Part shown: positions 17,156 through 24,876 of the stretch, one piece after another | Position numbering within the stretch: position 1 is the stretch's first letter | Layout: the number at the start of each line of letters is the position of its first letter | Source: Akkermansia sp. | Lineage (GTDB): Bacteria > Verrucomicrobiota > Verrucomicrobiia > Verrucomicrobiales > Akkermansiaceae | Direction of reading: 5' to 3' | Length of the DNA: 47,104 nucleotides | Assembly: GCA_017477935.1 (NCBI GenBank) | Contig: JAFVIC010000023.1 | Coordinates: 1 to 47,104, forward strand | Made by a program: the position numbers and the translations under genes | The notes under the pieces: model-generated | The model's database searches: none | What the model was told of the DNA's origin: nothing | The model's input: the letters and a program-made list of their open reading frames with translations, nothing else

Positions 17156-17281
17156 GTGAAATCATAGTGATGGCGCTTAAAGCGTTCGGATTATGACATG
17201 GAGTTCCGGAAGATATGTGGAAATAAGTGTCAGCGTTCGGCTTGTTCGGGCGCTCTCTGGCTTGCCCTCGAACATTTAGAC

Positions 17282-17310
17282 TTTACTTTGAGGAAATATC
17301 AGTGTAGAAT
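17282..17310 (+). promoter_or_regulatory. Promoter for the membrane protein / PEtN-transferase pair
   Basis: TTTACT (17282-17287) and TAGAAT (17305-17310) are spaced by 17 bases. The start site would be near 17317, about 27 bases before the ATG at 17344. An AAAGGA (17327-17332) lies 11 bases before that ATG, rather far for a Shine-Dalgarno site. Confidence 0.5.
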
Positions 17311-17343
17311 CTCAACCTCAGAATGTAAAGGAACGGTGCTGGT

Positions 17344-17793
17344 ATGATGGACACAGGATTACAGGGAATTACCTCTCGGTTGACGGTTGTTATTGTGTTG
17401 CTCGTTGTAATGTTTGGTGCATTATGGGCGACAGCTCTGAGTTGTGGGGATTGGTGGCTGTTTTTTCCGGTGGTAATCATGATGTATGGAGCTCTGAAAA
17501 GCCGATTGGTTGCATATATTATGCTGCCTGTGGCTTACGTCAGCCTTTTCCATGCCGGGGCTTTGTTTGACGCGTATGAGATATTTGTTGTACCCGGGAA
17601 TTTATACGAAAAGTTGGTAGCTTTAAAGATAGCGTATGTGCATACGACACCTCTGTCGTATTGGCTGGGAATATTGGGTGAATTGTGTGTGTTAGTGGTA
17701 AGTTGTTTTACTTGTCGCTTCATTCTGAGCCGTGTTTTGAGCAGGAGAATCTGCGGCGAGACTCAATCGAATGCCCGAGTTGTGGAAAATTAA
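17344..17793 (+). CDS. Small membrane protein resembling the N-terminal half of its neighbour
   Basis: A 149-residue protein with about four hydrophobic helices (roughly residues 12-32, 36-56, 58-75, 105-127) and a basic C-terminus. I recognise no named family. It resembles the membrane domain of the next gene: LKSRLVAYIMLPVAYVSLF aligns with LRSRIVAYVILPYVVILLL, and both end in a helix followed by Arg-rich RRF/RFI segments. It is therefore a domain-sized paralogue without the catalytic domain, either a duplication remnant or a stand-alone partner. The next gene starts 12 bases downstream. Base composition is clearly AT-richer than in the ribosomal cluster. Confidence 0.65.
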   Translation: MMDTGLQGITSRLTVVIVLLVVMFGALWATALSCGDWWLFFPVVIMMYGALKSRLVAYIMLPVAYVSLFHAGALFDAYEIFVVPGNLYEKLVALKIAYVHTTPLSYWLGILGELCVLVVSCFTCRFILSRVLSRRICGETQSNARVVEN

Positions 17794-17805
17794 TCGCGAA
17801 TTGAA

Positions 17806-19458
17806 ATGAAAGAGTTAAAGAATCTTGTGAGATATTGGGGCAGCTGGGTATTGTTGCTGGTTGCCTTGCTGCTGGTGATAGTTAAGCTGAGAATAGATGC
17901 CGGGGGCTGGAGTGTGCAGTCTCTGAAGTCGGCAAAGATGTGTTGTTCGTTTATTTTTGTTTTTACCCATTATCTGGTCTCAATGCTATTGCTTTTAGTT
18001 TGCTCGCTGAGAAGCCGCATTGTGGCCTATGTTATTCTGCCATACGTTGTTATATTGTTGCTGGTTTCGCTCTATATTCACTATGCGTATGGTTATGTTG
18101 CCTTTGCTGAACAGATTACTGCCTTGATGGGCACTACTTGGCATGAGGTGAGTGGGCTTATTCGTCCGGCCCATTGGGTTGGCTCAGTGATTGTGGTTAT
18201 TCTTTTGTTTGCCGGTATTTGGTGTATGCGCCGATTTGTGTCGGTGTTAAAAGGTGTTCGTTCGAGGGTGATTTTATGGGGCTTTGCGGTATATGTGGCT
18301 CTTTCTTCCGGTTTTGTCGTAGTATGTGCAGAGTTATGTCCGGGGTGGCTTTTGCCGTTCTTGTATGGAACTCGTGTTATTGGTATGTCTGAGTCTGCCA
18401 GGGAAGACTTGAAGAGTAATATTGTGAATGATACTTGTCCTGCATATGCTCGTAGAGTTCTGTTGCCTTTTTATCGCCAGCTGGGAGTTCCCTGCATGAT
18501 TATTGATTGGTATATGCCAAGTGAACTGGTCCCATCAGAGTTAACTCCGTCTTCTGTAAAGGAGGGGAGTGGTGACAATATGTCCGTGGTGTTTGTCATC
18601 GGTGAATCTTACCGTAGTGACCATGCTTCGTGGAATGGGTATCATCGGGAAACATTGCCCCAACTTTCTCAATATCGTGATGAGATTATTAATTTCCCCT
18701 ATTTTGCCTCGTATGCTACCTCTACGGCATCTTCAATTTATGGTCTGCTAACAGATGCTACATGTAAACAGAGGAATGCAAAATCTACCTCTTTTATCGG
18801 ATTGTTTAAAAAGCATGGATATAGTGCTTACCTTGTATTATGCCGAACAACCCATTGGGAGTACACCCCTGATATTTTTGAAGCTCTGGACAATAAACTT
18901 GACGGGGTTTATGAAGCGAAAAATAGTGAAGATGTTGAGAATAAAGTCAAGGAACTCGTTGCTCAGCCCGGTAAAAAACTTATCATCATCGAAGACGGAA
19001 CAGGCCATGCTCCTTACGAGCACGAACCGCAATTTGCTTTGTTTGGAAATCAACGTACTGTGGATTGCTATGATAATGCCCTGTTACAGACGGATGATTT
19101 GCTTAGTAGATTGGTGAAGAAGCTCTCTGAGAGTGAGTCTGTTTTGCTGTATGCCTCTGACCATGGTCAATCGTTTGGTGAGGGTGGGCATTACATGCAT
19201 GGAGGCGCGCTTTCAGTCGTAGAACAACGGCATGTATTTGCCTTTCTCTGGACGTCCGCTTCTTATCGTTCCAAACATGCTGAAATGATTACCAATATTC
19301 AGGGTAATTGCAACAAATACCTTTCGCACGACGATATTTACTACTCCATTCTTTCTCTGGGTGGAGTGGAGTGTGCCGTGCCTGAGGCCCGAGAATGGAA
19401 CTTTACCCTCCCGCTGGAACAACGACCGATTGAAAAAGAATTTATTCTGAAGGATTAA
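17806..19458 (+). CDS. Phosphoethanolamine-transferase-like membrane enzyme
   Basis: A 550-residue protein of the EptA/CptA branch of the alkaline phosphatase superfamily. Enzymes of this branch move phosphoethanolamine from phosphatidylethanolamine to lipid A or glycans on the periplasmic side. Residues 1-185 are four to five membrane helices. The catalytic domain (about 255-550) has the metal motif VIGESYRSDH (264-273), a TSTA nucleophile motif (305-308; EptA uses the Thr here), a GTGHAPY substrate loop (398-404), YDNALLQTDDLLS, and SDHGQSFGEGG (451-461). Catalytic residues appear intact. The acceptor is unknown. It overlaps the convergent diesterase-like gene by 17 bases. Confidence 0.85.
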   Translation: MKELKNLVRYWGSWVLLLVALLLVIVKLRIDAGGWSVQSLKSAKMCCSFIFVFTHYLVSMLLLLVCSLRSRIVAYVILPYVVILLLVSLYIHYAYGYVAFAEQITALMGTTWHEVSGLIRPAHWVGSVIVVILLFAGIWCMRRFVSVLKGVRSRVILWGFAVYVALSSGFVVVCAELCPGWLLPFLYGTRVIGMSESAREDLKSNIVNDTCPAYARRVLLPFYRQLGVPCMIIDWYMPSELVPSELTPSSVKEGSGDNMSVVFVIGESYRSDHASWNGYHRETLPQLSQYRDEIINFPYFASYATSTASSIYGLLTDATCKQRNAKSTSFIGLFKKHGYSAYLVLCRTTHWEYTPDIFEALDNKLDGVYEAKNSEDVENKVKELVAQPGKKLIIIEDGTGHAPYEHEPQFALFGNQRTVDCYDNALLQTDDLLSRLVKKLSESESVLLYASDHGQSFGEGGHYMHGGALSVVEQRHVFAFLWTSASYRSKHAEMITNIQGNCNKYLSHDDIYYSILSLGGVECAVPEAREWNFTLPLEQRPIEKEFILKD

Positions 19459-20314
19459 CTGTGTTTGCAGGAGGTAAGGAGGTCGGGGCCCATTTGTCTA
19501 CATAAAACTTACTGAACGTTTTCCCCAAATGTTGGTGAATAATGTCAGGGTCACTGCATATGCCGCTGTATGCCATTATACAAACCCCGGAATTGTGCAT
19601 ATTTCGAAGCTTGTCAATGATTTTCGGGGAAGAAAACGCATAATTGCCGGATATTATAACCAGTTTAAGGTTGTGTTTTATTGCCAATTCAAGTTGCGGC
19701 TCATTGAATATGCTGTAAGCAGCGTGAGGGAACCCGCATTTTTTCGCTTGTACCACGCCGCTTGTTGAGAAGCATTCCAGTATCATTCTATCCGGTAACG
19801 GAATTTCACGCATCAATAAGTCGTAGCTCGTTATTTTGTCCGTTACCAGAATCATCTCAGGGTGTTCGAGCATGAGCTTGTATATGTCGCTACCCAGTAG
19901 AACCGTGTATTTACCATCGATTTTCAGTTTTTTGACGGTGGCGGAATCGAGTTTGCTGTTTTTGGGAATTCCGGTGATTTTGCAGAAATAGTCTCTGTCG
20001 TGAGCGGCCAGCAGGTGACCATCATCGGTTTCAATCAAATCCAGTTCGATAAATTGAAATCCCCTTTTGAGCGAATCGATAACAGCTTCCCGAGAATTAG
20101 TGTAGAGGAATTCATGAATGCCGCCACCATGTGCAATATAGCCATCTTTTGCTGTAGGCCCGTTGTTGTTGTAGAAACGGGCTGATGACGGCGAGTTATA
20201 TTGTTCGCAAAAGTAATTGTGCTGTTCAGAAATGCTTTTTATGGCAATGAAAAGGATTGCAACAGCTGTTAGTGTATATGTGATTATTGCAGATGATTTC
20301 ATTTTAACGGCCAT
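19442..20314 (-). CDS. Membrane-anchored glycerophosphodiester phosphodiesterase-like protein
   Basis: A 290-residue protein with one N-terminal membrane segment (about residues 9-27) or uncleaved signal, followed by a GDPD/PI-PLC-like barrel. AHGGG (61-65) stands in place of the usual HRG. The metal and acid residues lie in FIELDLIETDDG (88-99) and the second His in AAHD (103-106). Typical GDPDs hydrolyse glycerophosphodiesters to glycerol 3-phosphate. The Arg-to-Gly change and the loss of the usual ENT motif make the substrate uncertain. The start could also be the ATG four codons in (20302). It ends inside the 3' end of the convergent PEtN-transferase gene. Confidence 0.75.
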   Translation of the reverse strand: MAVKMKSSAIITYTLTAVAILFIAIKSISEQHNYFCEQYNSPSSARFYNNNGPTAKDGYIAHGGGIHEFLYTNSREAVIDSLKRGFQFIELDLIETDDGHLLAAHDRDYFCKITGIPKNSKLDSATVKKLKIDGKYTVLLGSDIYKLMLEHPEMILVTDKITSYDLLMREIPLPDRMILECFSTSGVVQAKKCGFPHAAYSIFNEPQLELAIKHNLKLVIISGNYAFSSPKIIDKLRNMHNSGVCIMAYSGICSDPDIIHQHLGKTFSKFYVDKWAPTSLPPANTVNPSE

Positions 20315-20483
20315 GAAGCTATTGATAGGTTTCCGTGGGTTATACTACCTTATTTTAAGGCCGATGTACAGAAAAATATGTTAATGGACGAGAGTGCGAT
20401 AAAATATAAGCACTCGGTGAATGCGGTGACCACCTCTCTCTTTCTTCTCCCTCGTAAAATCCATGTGAAACAAGGGTTTTGGC

Positions 20484-20511
20484 TTGCAATAGGCTCAAAA
20501 TGCTGTAAAAT
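20484..20511 (+). promoter_or_regulatory. glyS promoter with very short leader
   Basis: TTGCAA (20484-20489) and TAAAAT (20506-20511) are 16 bases apart. Only 10 bases separate the -10 box from the glyS ATG at 20522, so transcription should start around 20518, giving a leader of about 4 nt. Confidence 0.55.
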
Positions 20512-20521
20512 AACCCGCGTT

Positions 20522-22105
20522 ATGGCAGACCGTACCTATACAGACCCCGTTCGGATGGAAAAAATCGTCAGCCTCTGCAAGCGCAAGGGCTTCATTTTTC
20601 AGGCAGCTGAAATTTATGGCGGCCTCAACGGTTGCTGGGACTACGGTCCCCTGGGTGTTGAGCTCAAGCGCAACCTGAAAGATTACTGGTGGCGTGTGCA
20701 CGTGCAGGAGCGCCCCGATATTCTGGGTATGGATGGTTCCATCCTTACGCACAATTCCGTGCTGGTGGCCAGTGGTCACGTGGGTGGGTTCTCCGACCCG
20801 CTCTGCGATTGCCTGTTGAGCAAGGAGCGCCTGCGTGCCGACCAGATTCCCGCTCAGAGCGGCGTGGCCCTCTGGTGGAAGGGTGCCACCACGAAAGATG
20901 GCTCCTGGAGCACGAAGAAGGAGTTTTCCATGCTGACGGCCGAGGGCAGCGAGAAGGAAGTGAAGAACGCTCGCCGCAGCGCCCTGCAGTACTACAGCCA
21001 GATTTCCGGCAAGAACATCCCCCAGGCGGAGCTTGAGCTGCTTGAGGAGAGCACCGAGACCGTGACCGACAGCGTGCGCTACAACCCCGCCAATGGTTCC
21101 CTGGTGACGGAGGCTCGCTCGTTCAACCTGATGTTCAAGACCACCATCGGTGCTACCTCTGATGAGAATGACCCCTCCAGCACCGGTTGGCTGCGCCCGG
21201 AGACCGCTCAGAGCATCTTCTGCCAGTACAAGAATATTCTCGATTCCTCCCGTACCAAGATTCCCTTCGGCATCGCTCAGATTGGTAAATCCTTCCGCAA
21301 CGAGATTAACCCGCGTAACTTCACCTTCCGTTCCCGTGAGTTCGAGCAGATGGAGGTGGAGTACTTCTGCCGCGCCGAGGATGGTTTCCGCCTGACCGAT
21401 GAGTGGCTGGAGAAGAGCCTGCAGTTCTACGAGAATATCGGTATCTCCCGCGAGAAGATTCACATCCTCGACGTGCCGGAAGATGAGCGCGCCTTCTATT
21501 CGAAGAAGACCTACGACCTCGAGTATGAGTTCCCCTTCGGTATTCAGGAGCTCATGGGTATCGCCTACCGCACGGACTATGACCTGGGCCGCCACCAAGA
21601 GGGCTCCGGCAAGCCGATGGAGTACTTCGACGAGTCTACGCGCGAGAAGTTCATCCCCCACGTGGTGGAGCCCTCTGCCGGCTGCGACCGCTCGGTGCTC
21701 GCCGTCATTTGCGAGGCTTTCGACGAGGAAGAACTGGGCAAGGACGGCAAGAGCGACATCCGCACCGTCATGCGTTTCCACCCGCGTATGGCTCCCATCA
21801 AAGCCGCAATCTTCCCGCTGCTCAAGAAGAACGCCGAGCAGGTGCGAATCGCCCGTGAAATCGAGGCTGAGCTGCGCCCGTTCATGAATGTGTTCTACGA
21901 TGAGACCGGTGCTGTCGGTCGCCGCTATCGCCGTCAGGATGAAGTGGGTACTCCCTTCTGCATTACGGTCGACTTCGAGACCCTGGGTGAGGAGGGTGAT
22001 CCCGCGCTGAAGGACACGGTCACCATTCGTCACCGCGACTCTATGGAGCAGGAGCGACTGGCCATTAAGGACCTGCTGCCCTGGCTGCTGAAGAAGATTC
22101 ACTAA
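20522..22105 (+). CDS. glyS: Glycyl-tRNA synthetase (homodimeric type)
   Basis: This class II enzyme charges tRNA-Gly. The 527-residue protein is the single-chain alpha2 form, not the alpha/beta form of E. coli. Segments include GFIFQAAEIYGGLNGCWDYG at the N-terminus, the motif 2 region IGKSFRNEINPRN with the Arg that binds ATP, RPETAQSIF, and the motif 3 region EPSAGCDRS. An anticodon-binding domain covers about the last 110 residues. I chose the ATG at 20522 (MADRTYTDP) over an upstream in-frame ATG at 20378 because the promoter lies between them and the family starts here. Confidence 0.96.
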   Translation: MADRTYTDPVRMEKIVSLCKRKGFIFQAAEIYGGLNGCWDYGPLGVELKRNLKDYWWRVHVQERPDILGMDGSILTHNSVLVASGHVGGFSDPLCDCLLSKERLRADQIPAQSGVALWWKGATTKDGSWSTKKEFSMLTAEGSEKEVKNARRSALQYYSQISGKNIPQAELELLEESTETVTDSVRYNPANGSLVTEARSFNLMFKTTIGATSDENDPSSTGWLRPETAQSIFCQYKNILDSSRTKIPFGIAQIGKSFRNEINPRNFTFRSREFEQMEVEYFCRAEDGFRLTDEWLEKSLQFYENIGISREKIHILDVPEDERAFYSKKTYDLEYEFPFGIQELMGIAYRTDYDLGRHQEGSGKPMEYFDESTREKFIPHVVEPSAGCDRSVLAVICEAFDEEELGKDGKSDIRTVMRFHPRMAPIKAAIFPLLKKNAEQVRIAREIEAELRPFMNVFYDETGAVGRRYRRQDEVGTPFCITVDFETLGEEGDPALKDTVTIRHRDSMEQERLAIKDLLPWLLKKIH

Positions 22106-22112
22106 TCCCATC

Positions 22113-22147
22113 ACGGCCCGCAGGTGCTCGAAGTGCCTGCGGGTCGT
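22113..22147 (+). terminator. Hairpin terminator after glyS
   Basis: CCCGCAGG (22117-22124) pairs with CCTGCGGG (22136-22143) and extends to 22113/22147 with one G-U pair. The loop is 11 nt. It starts 7 bases after the glyS stop. A U-run is absent, so read-through into the next genes (first ATG at 22164) is possible. Confidence 0.55.
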
Positions 22148-22163
22148 ACTGCAAACAGACCTT

Positions 22164-22703
22164 ATGAAATCCCTAGCCTCATTGCCGGAGGAACTGCACG
22201 AGCAGGTCATGCGTGCTATGCTGCCCGGTGAGGAACCTCTGTGGGTCGCGCAGCCTATTCCTTCGCTTGTGAATCGTTTGACGATTCCCTCTATTTTCTT
22301 CACCGTGTTTGCATTGTTTTTCTCGGTGCTGTTTGTGGCTATTGCCGGTTGGGTGGGGGTGCCATTTCTGCTGATTTTGATTGCCATACCGGCTGCGACA
22401 CCTTTTCTGGTTCGTCGGCGTATGCAGCGCACCGTATATCTGCTGACGGCTCGTCGGGCGCTGTTGCTGCGCCCGGAGGGGCGCAGGAGCTGGCAGACGC
22501 TGGCCTGGCCGCTTGCCCCCGGTATGGTGAAGGAGCGCGTGCTGCGTGCCGATGGCAGCGGCGACCTCATCTTCGGTTACGAGGGCGGTAAGGACGGCGA
22601 TTCGACCGCGGTACCCATGGGCTTTTTTAATTTGCCGGAGCTCCGGCGCCTGGAGCAGCTGCTGATGGATATCACCGAACCGCTGCCAGTTGCGAAAGGA
22701 TAG
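22164..22703 (+). CDS. Membrane protein with PH-like (bPH2) layout, copy 1
   Basis: A 179-residue protein of unknown function. It has an N-terminal MLPGEEPLWVAQP segment, two adjacent membrane helices (about residues 44-82) and a soluble C-terminal beta-rich part that begins RTVYLLTARRALLL. This order (LLPGE..LW, helix pair, YVLT.RR) is that of bacterial PH-domain proteins. The next two genes repeat it, so the three are paralogues. It begins 58 bases after glyS and touches the next gene. Bacterial PH2 proteins are often membrane-associated, but none of this type has a role I can name. Confidence 0.6.
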   Translation: MKSLASLPEELHEQVMRAMLPGEEPLWVAQPIPSLVNRLTIPSIFFTVFALFFSVLFVAIAGWVGVPFLLILIAIPAATPFLVRRRMQRTVYLLTARRALLLRPEGRRSWQTLAWPLAPGMVKERVLRADGSGDLIFGYEGGKDGDSTAVPMGFFNLPELRRLEQLLMDITEPLPVAKG

Positions 22704-22708
22704 TGCCG

Positions 22709-23239
22709 ATGACTGTTGACGAACTACCCTACCGAGAGCGCGAAATGCTACAGAATACCCTGTTGCGCAGCGAGCGGGTACTGTGGCTGGGGCGCCCTCT
22801 GCCCATGCTGTGGACCCTGCGGCAGTGTGTGGTAGTGGGCTATCTCTGGCTGCCTGCACTGGTGTTGGGCTGGTTTACCTTCGGTGCCCGGCAGGTGGAT
22901 TTTCCGCCAGTAGTGGTAGCGCTGGTCGGGGCGCTGGCACTGGGGTTGATGGTACTCACCCTGGTGAGCCCCTGGGTCGGGCGTAGCTGGCAGCGCCGCA
23001 CGTTGTATGTGCTGACCGATAGGCGTGCGTTGGTGCTGCGCTATCGCCCATGGGGTGTGCGGGTGTTGATATTCCACCGCCATGCTGACATGGTGTATGC
23101 CTTTACCCGTCATCGGAATGGTACCGTCAGTCTGGAACTCGGTATTTCCATTTGCTGGAATCGCTCTCCCGAGGGCTTCCTTTATCTGCCCGCCGAGGCG
23201 TGGGAAGAACCCTACACTCTGATGAAACAAGCCCTATGA
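22709..23239 (+). CDS. Membrane protein with PH-like layout, copy 2
   Basis: A 176-residue protein. LRSERVLWLGRPLP leads into two membrane helices (about residues 38-60 and 65-85), then RRTLYVLTDRRALVL and a soluble domain. I chose the ATG at 22709 because AAAGGA (22695-22700), one of the few good Shine-Dalgarno sites in the window, lies 8 bases before it. A GTG at 22703 is the alternative. Its TGA overlaps the next ATG (ATGA), so copies 2 and 3 are translationally coupled. The function is unknown. Confidence 0.6.
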   Translation: MTVDELPYREREMLQNTLLRSERVLWLGRPLPMLWTLRQCVVVGYLWLPALVLGWFTFGARQVDFPPVVVALVGALALGLMVLTLVSPWVGRSWQRRTLYVLTDRRALVLRYRPWGVRVLIFHRHADMVYAFTRHRNGTVSLELGISICWNRSPEGFLYLPAEAWEEPYTLMKQAL

Positions 23240-24255
23240 CGCCGGATGAATATATGCAGCGGGAATTGCTCCCCGGCGAACAAATGCTCTATCTGCATCG
23301 GCAGAAGCGGGGGTGGAAATGGTGGTGGCGCTGGGTGGCGGATATGTTCGAGAGAGCGCTACCGATATTTTTCATGTTGATGCTTCCGGTTGGGTGGTGC
23401 TGTTTGCCTCTGGCTCCGGATTTGCTGTTGTTCTGGTTCACTGTGGTGTTGGTGGTATTGGTCTGCCGACTGCTCGGCTATATAGGCGCTCGCGTGAGGG
23501 AATGGGCTCGCCTGGCCGTTACGTCGCATCGCGTTATCTGCATGCAGCGTGCAGGTGGGCAAATCAGCCTGACGAGTTATCCGCTGCCGAAGCTGACTGC
23601 CGTAGTTGACGGGCGAAATGTCAGGTTGGAGGGGTGTTGGTTCGGGGCTGATGTCAGGTTCCGGGGCGTGGCGGAACCGGCTCAGCTCGTGGCCCTCATC
23701 GAGCAGGCTCAGGCTGCCTATCTCCCTTTTCCCCGGCCGATGCCGCAAGCCGGAACTCACCCCTTGTTACCTGTTGGTGATGTGCTGTACGGGGCAGGGG
23801 TAGAGGAGCCGGAACGTCCTACGTGGCGGCAATGGAGCCTTCTTGCGGGGCTGCTCAGTTTCTGTCTCTCTGTAGCGGTAAGTGCTCTGGTTGAACCGCA
23901 GGCCGGGGGGTATGCCGGCTTTGGCTGGGTGGTGTTTGTGTTGTTGATAGTGCTGGCGGTGCAGATGTTGCGAGCCTATGTGCGTAGTTTTCGCCTTGCT
24001 CCTGATTCCTTTGCCATCGGCAGCAGTGGGGTATATATGGCGGGGTGGGAGCCGTGCCCTACAGCAGATTGCTACCCCTTTTCCAAGGATTTACTGGCAG
24101 ACGGTAGTATTCTGCTGTTTTTTCTGCCCGAACAGAAAGATAAATCGGAAATAAAGCGTTTGACGGCCCTTCACGTGCGCGATGAGTCCGGGCAGGTGGA
24201 GATGTTGCTCATGGCTATAGCTTCCCCTCAGGCTAAACTCAGAGCAGACTCTTGA
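23236..24255 (+). CDS. Larger membrane protein of the same PH-like set, copy 3
   Basis: A 339-residue protein. It repeats the pattern (ELLPGEQMLYLHRQ, two helices at about residues 38-78, then LAVTSHRVICMQ and a beta-rich stretch). It then adds a second half with another helix pair (about residues 190-240) and a C-terminal soluble domain. The ATG at 23236 overlaps the stop of copy 2 by 4 bases, which fixes the start. The gene ends 17 bases inside the convergent mntP. The doubled architecture suggests fusion of two units. The function is unknown. Confidence 0.6.
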   Translation: MTPDEYMQRELLPGEQMLYLHRQKRGWKWWWRWVADMFERALPIFFMLMLPVGWCCLPLAPDLLLFWFTVVLVVLVCRLLGYIGARVREWARLAVTSHRVICMQRAGGQISLTSYPLPKLTAVVDGRNVRLEGCWFGADVRFRGVAEPAQLVALIEQAQAAYLPFPRPMPQAGTHPLLPVGDVLYGAGVEEPERPTWRQWSLLAGLLSFCLSVAVSALVEPQAGGYAGFGWVVFVLLIVLAVQMLRAYVRSFRLAPDSFAIGSSGVYMAGWEPCPTADCYPFSKDLLADGSILLFFLPEQKDKSEIKRLTALHVRDESGQVEMLLMAIASPQAKLRADS

Positions 24256-24811
24256 TACCTAGGGCGATGAGTAGCAAGCCGGCTGTGGTTTCGAGCCAAC
24301 GGGTGGGCAGGTGGTGCAGCAGGCGTGCGCTGTGAAATGCCGCCAGTGAGCATACAAAAGTTACTCCACCTATAATGCCCACATTCACCAGCAGCTCTGA
24401 TGTGCTGAGGTCCGCGCCGCCGATATTGCCCAGAGCCATGGCCACCCCTACAGCCAGCGCATCGATGGCCGTAGCTACACCTACCACCAGCAGGGCAAAA
24501 ATTCCCAGCGGATGGCAATTTTTGCAGCATTCGCATTCATCACCTTCTTTCCGGGCACCGTAGATAATGTATGCACCCAACCCGCAGAAAACGGTGGCTA
24601 CGATACCGCCTTGCCACTGTGCTACGCTGTCCCGCACCTCTTCGCCGCCCATAAACCCCAGCAGCGGCATGCCTGCCTGAAAACCACCCACAGTCAGAGC
24701 CAGCCACAGCGAGTGCCACAGGCGCCTGCACCTCAGTACCAGGCCGTAGGAAAAGGAGTACACGGTGGCATCTACTGCCAGTGCCAGGGCGATGATGATG
24801 ATTTCAAACAT
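24239..24811 (-). CDS. mntP: MntP-type manganese efflux pump
   Basis: A 190-residue protein with six predicted membrane helices. The two family Asp motifs are present: LAVDATVYSF (D14) and ATAIDALAVG (D117), in helices 1 and 4, which in E. coli MntP are essential for Mn export. The loop before helix 4 carries a Cys cluster, DECECCKNCH (residues 91-100), not usual in my memory of the family. No yybP-ykoY riboswitch fits the 65-base gap after galE. A terminator fills that gap, so expression needs read-through or an unseen promoter. Its 3' end overlaps the convergent membrane gene by 17 bases. Confidence 0.88.
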   Translation of the reverse strand: MFEIIIIALALAVDATVYSFSYGLVLRCRRLWHSLWLALTVGGFQAGMPLLGFMGGEEVRDSVAQWQGGIVATVFCGLGAYIIYGARKEGDECECCKNCHPLGIFALLVVGVATAIDALAVGVAMALGNIGGADLSTSELLVNVGIIGGVTFVCSLAAFHSARLLHHLPTRWLETTAGLLLIALGIKSLL

Positions 24812-24820
24812 TAGTGTTGA

Positions 24821-24854
24821 GAAAAAGCAGGCGGGCCGCAGCCCGCCGTGCTTT
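24821..24854 (-). terminator. Intrinsic terminator after galE
   Basis: On the minus strand a stem of AAAGCA/TGCTTT and GGCGGGC/GCCCGCC (24824-24836 with 24841-24854, one bulge, CGCA-type loop) is followed by a TTTTT run. This is the classic form. It begins 22 bases after the galE stop. Confidence 0.8.
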
Positions 24855-24876
24855 GAGATATTCGTGTATCGGATTT

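Noticed and set aside
20378..20521. N-terminal extension of GlyRS by 48 residues
   Set aside because: A promoter (20484-20511) lies inside it, and the family N-terminus begins at 20522. For the same reason a T-box leader before glyS was rejected: there is almost no leader.
24812..24876. Manganese (yybP-ykoY) riboswitch ahead of mntP
   Set aside because: The 65-base gap is filled by the galE terminator; there is no room for the conserved junction.
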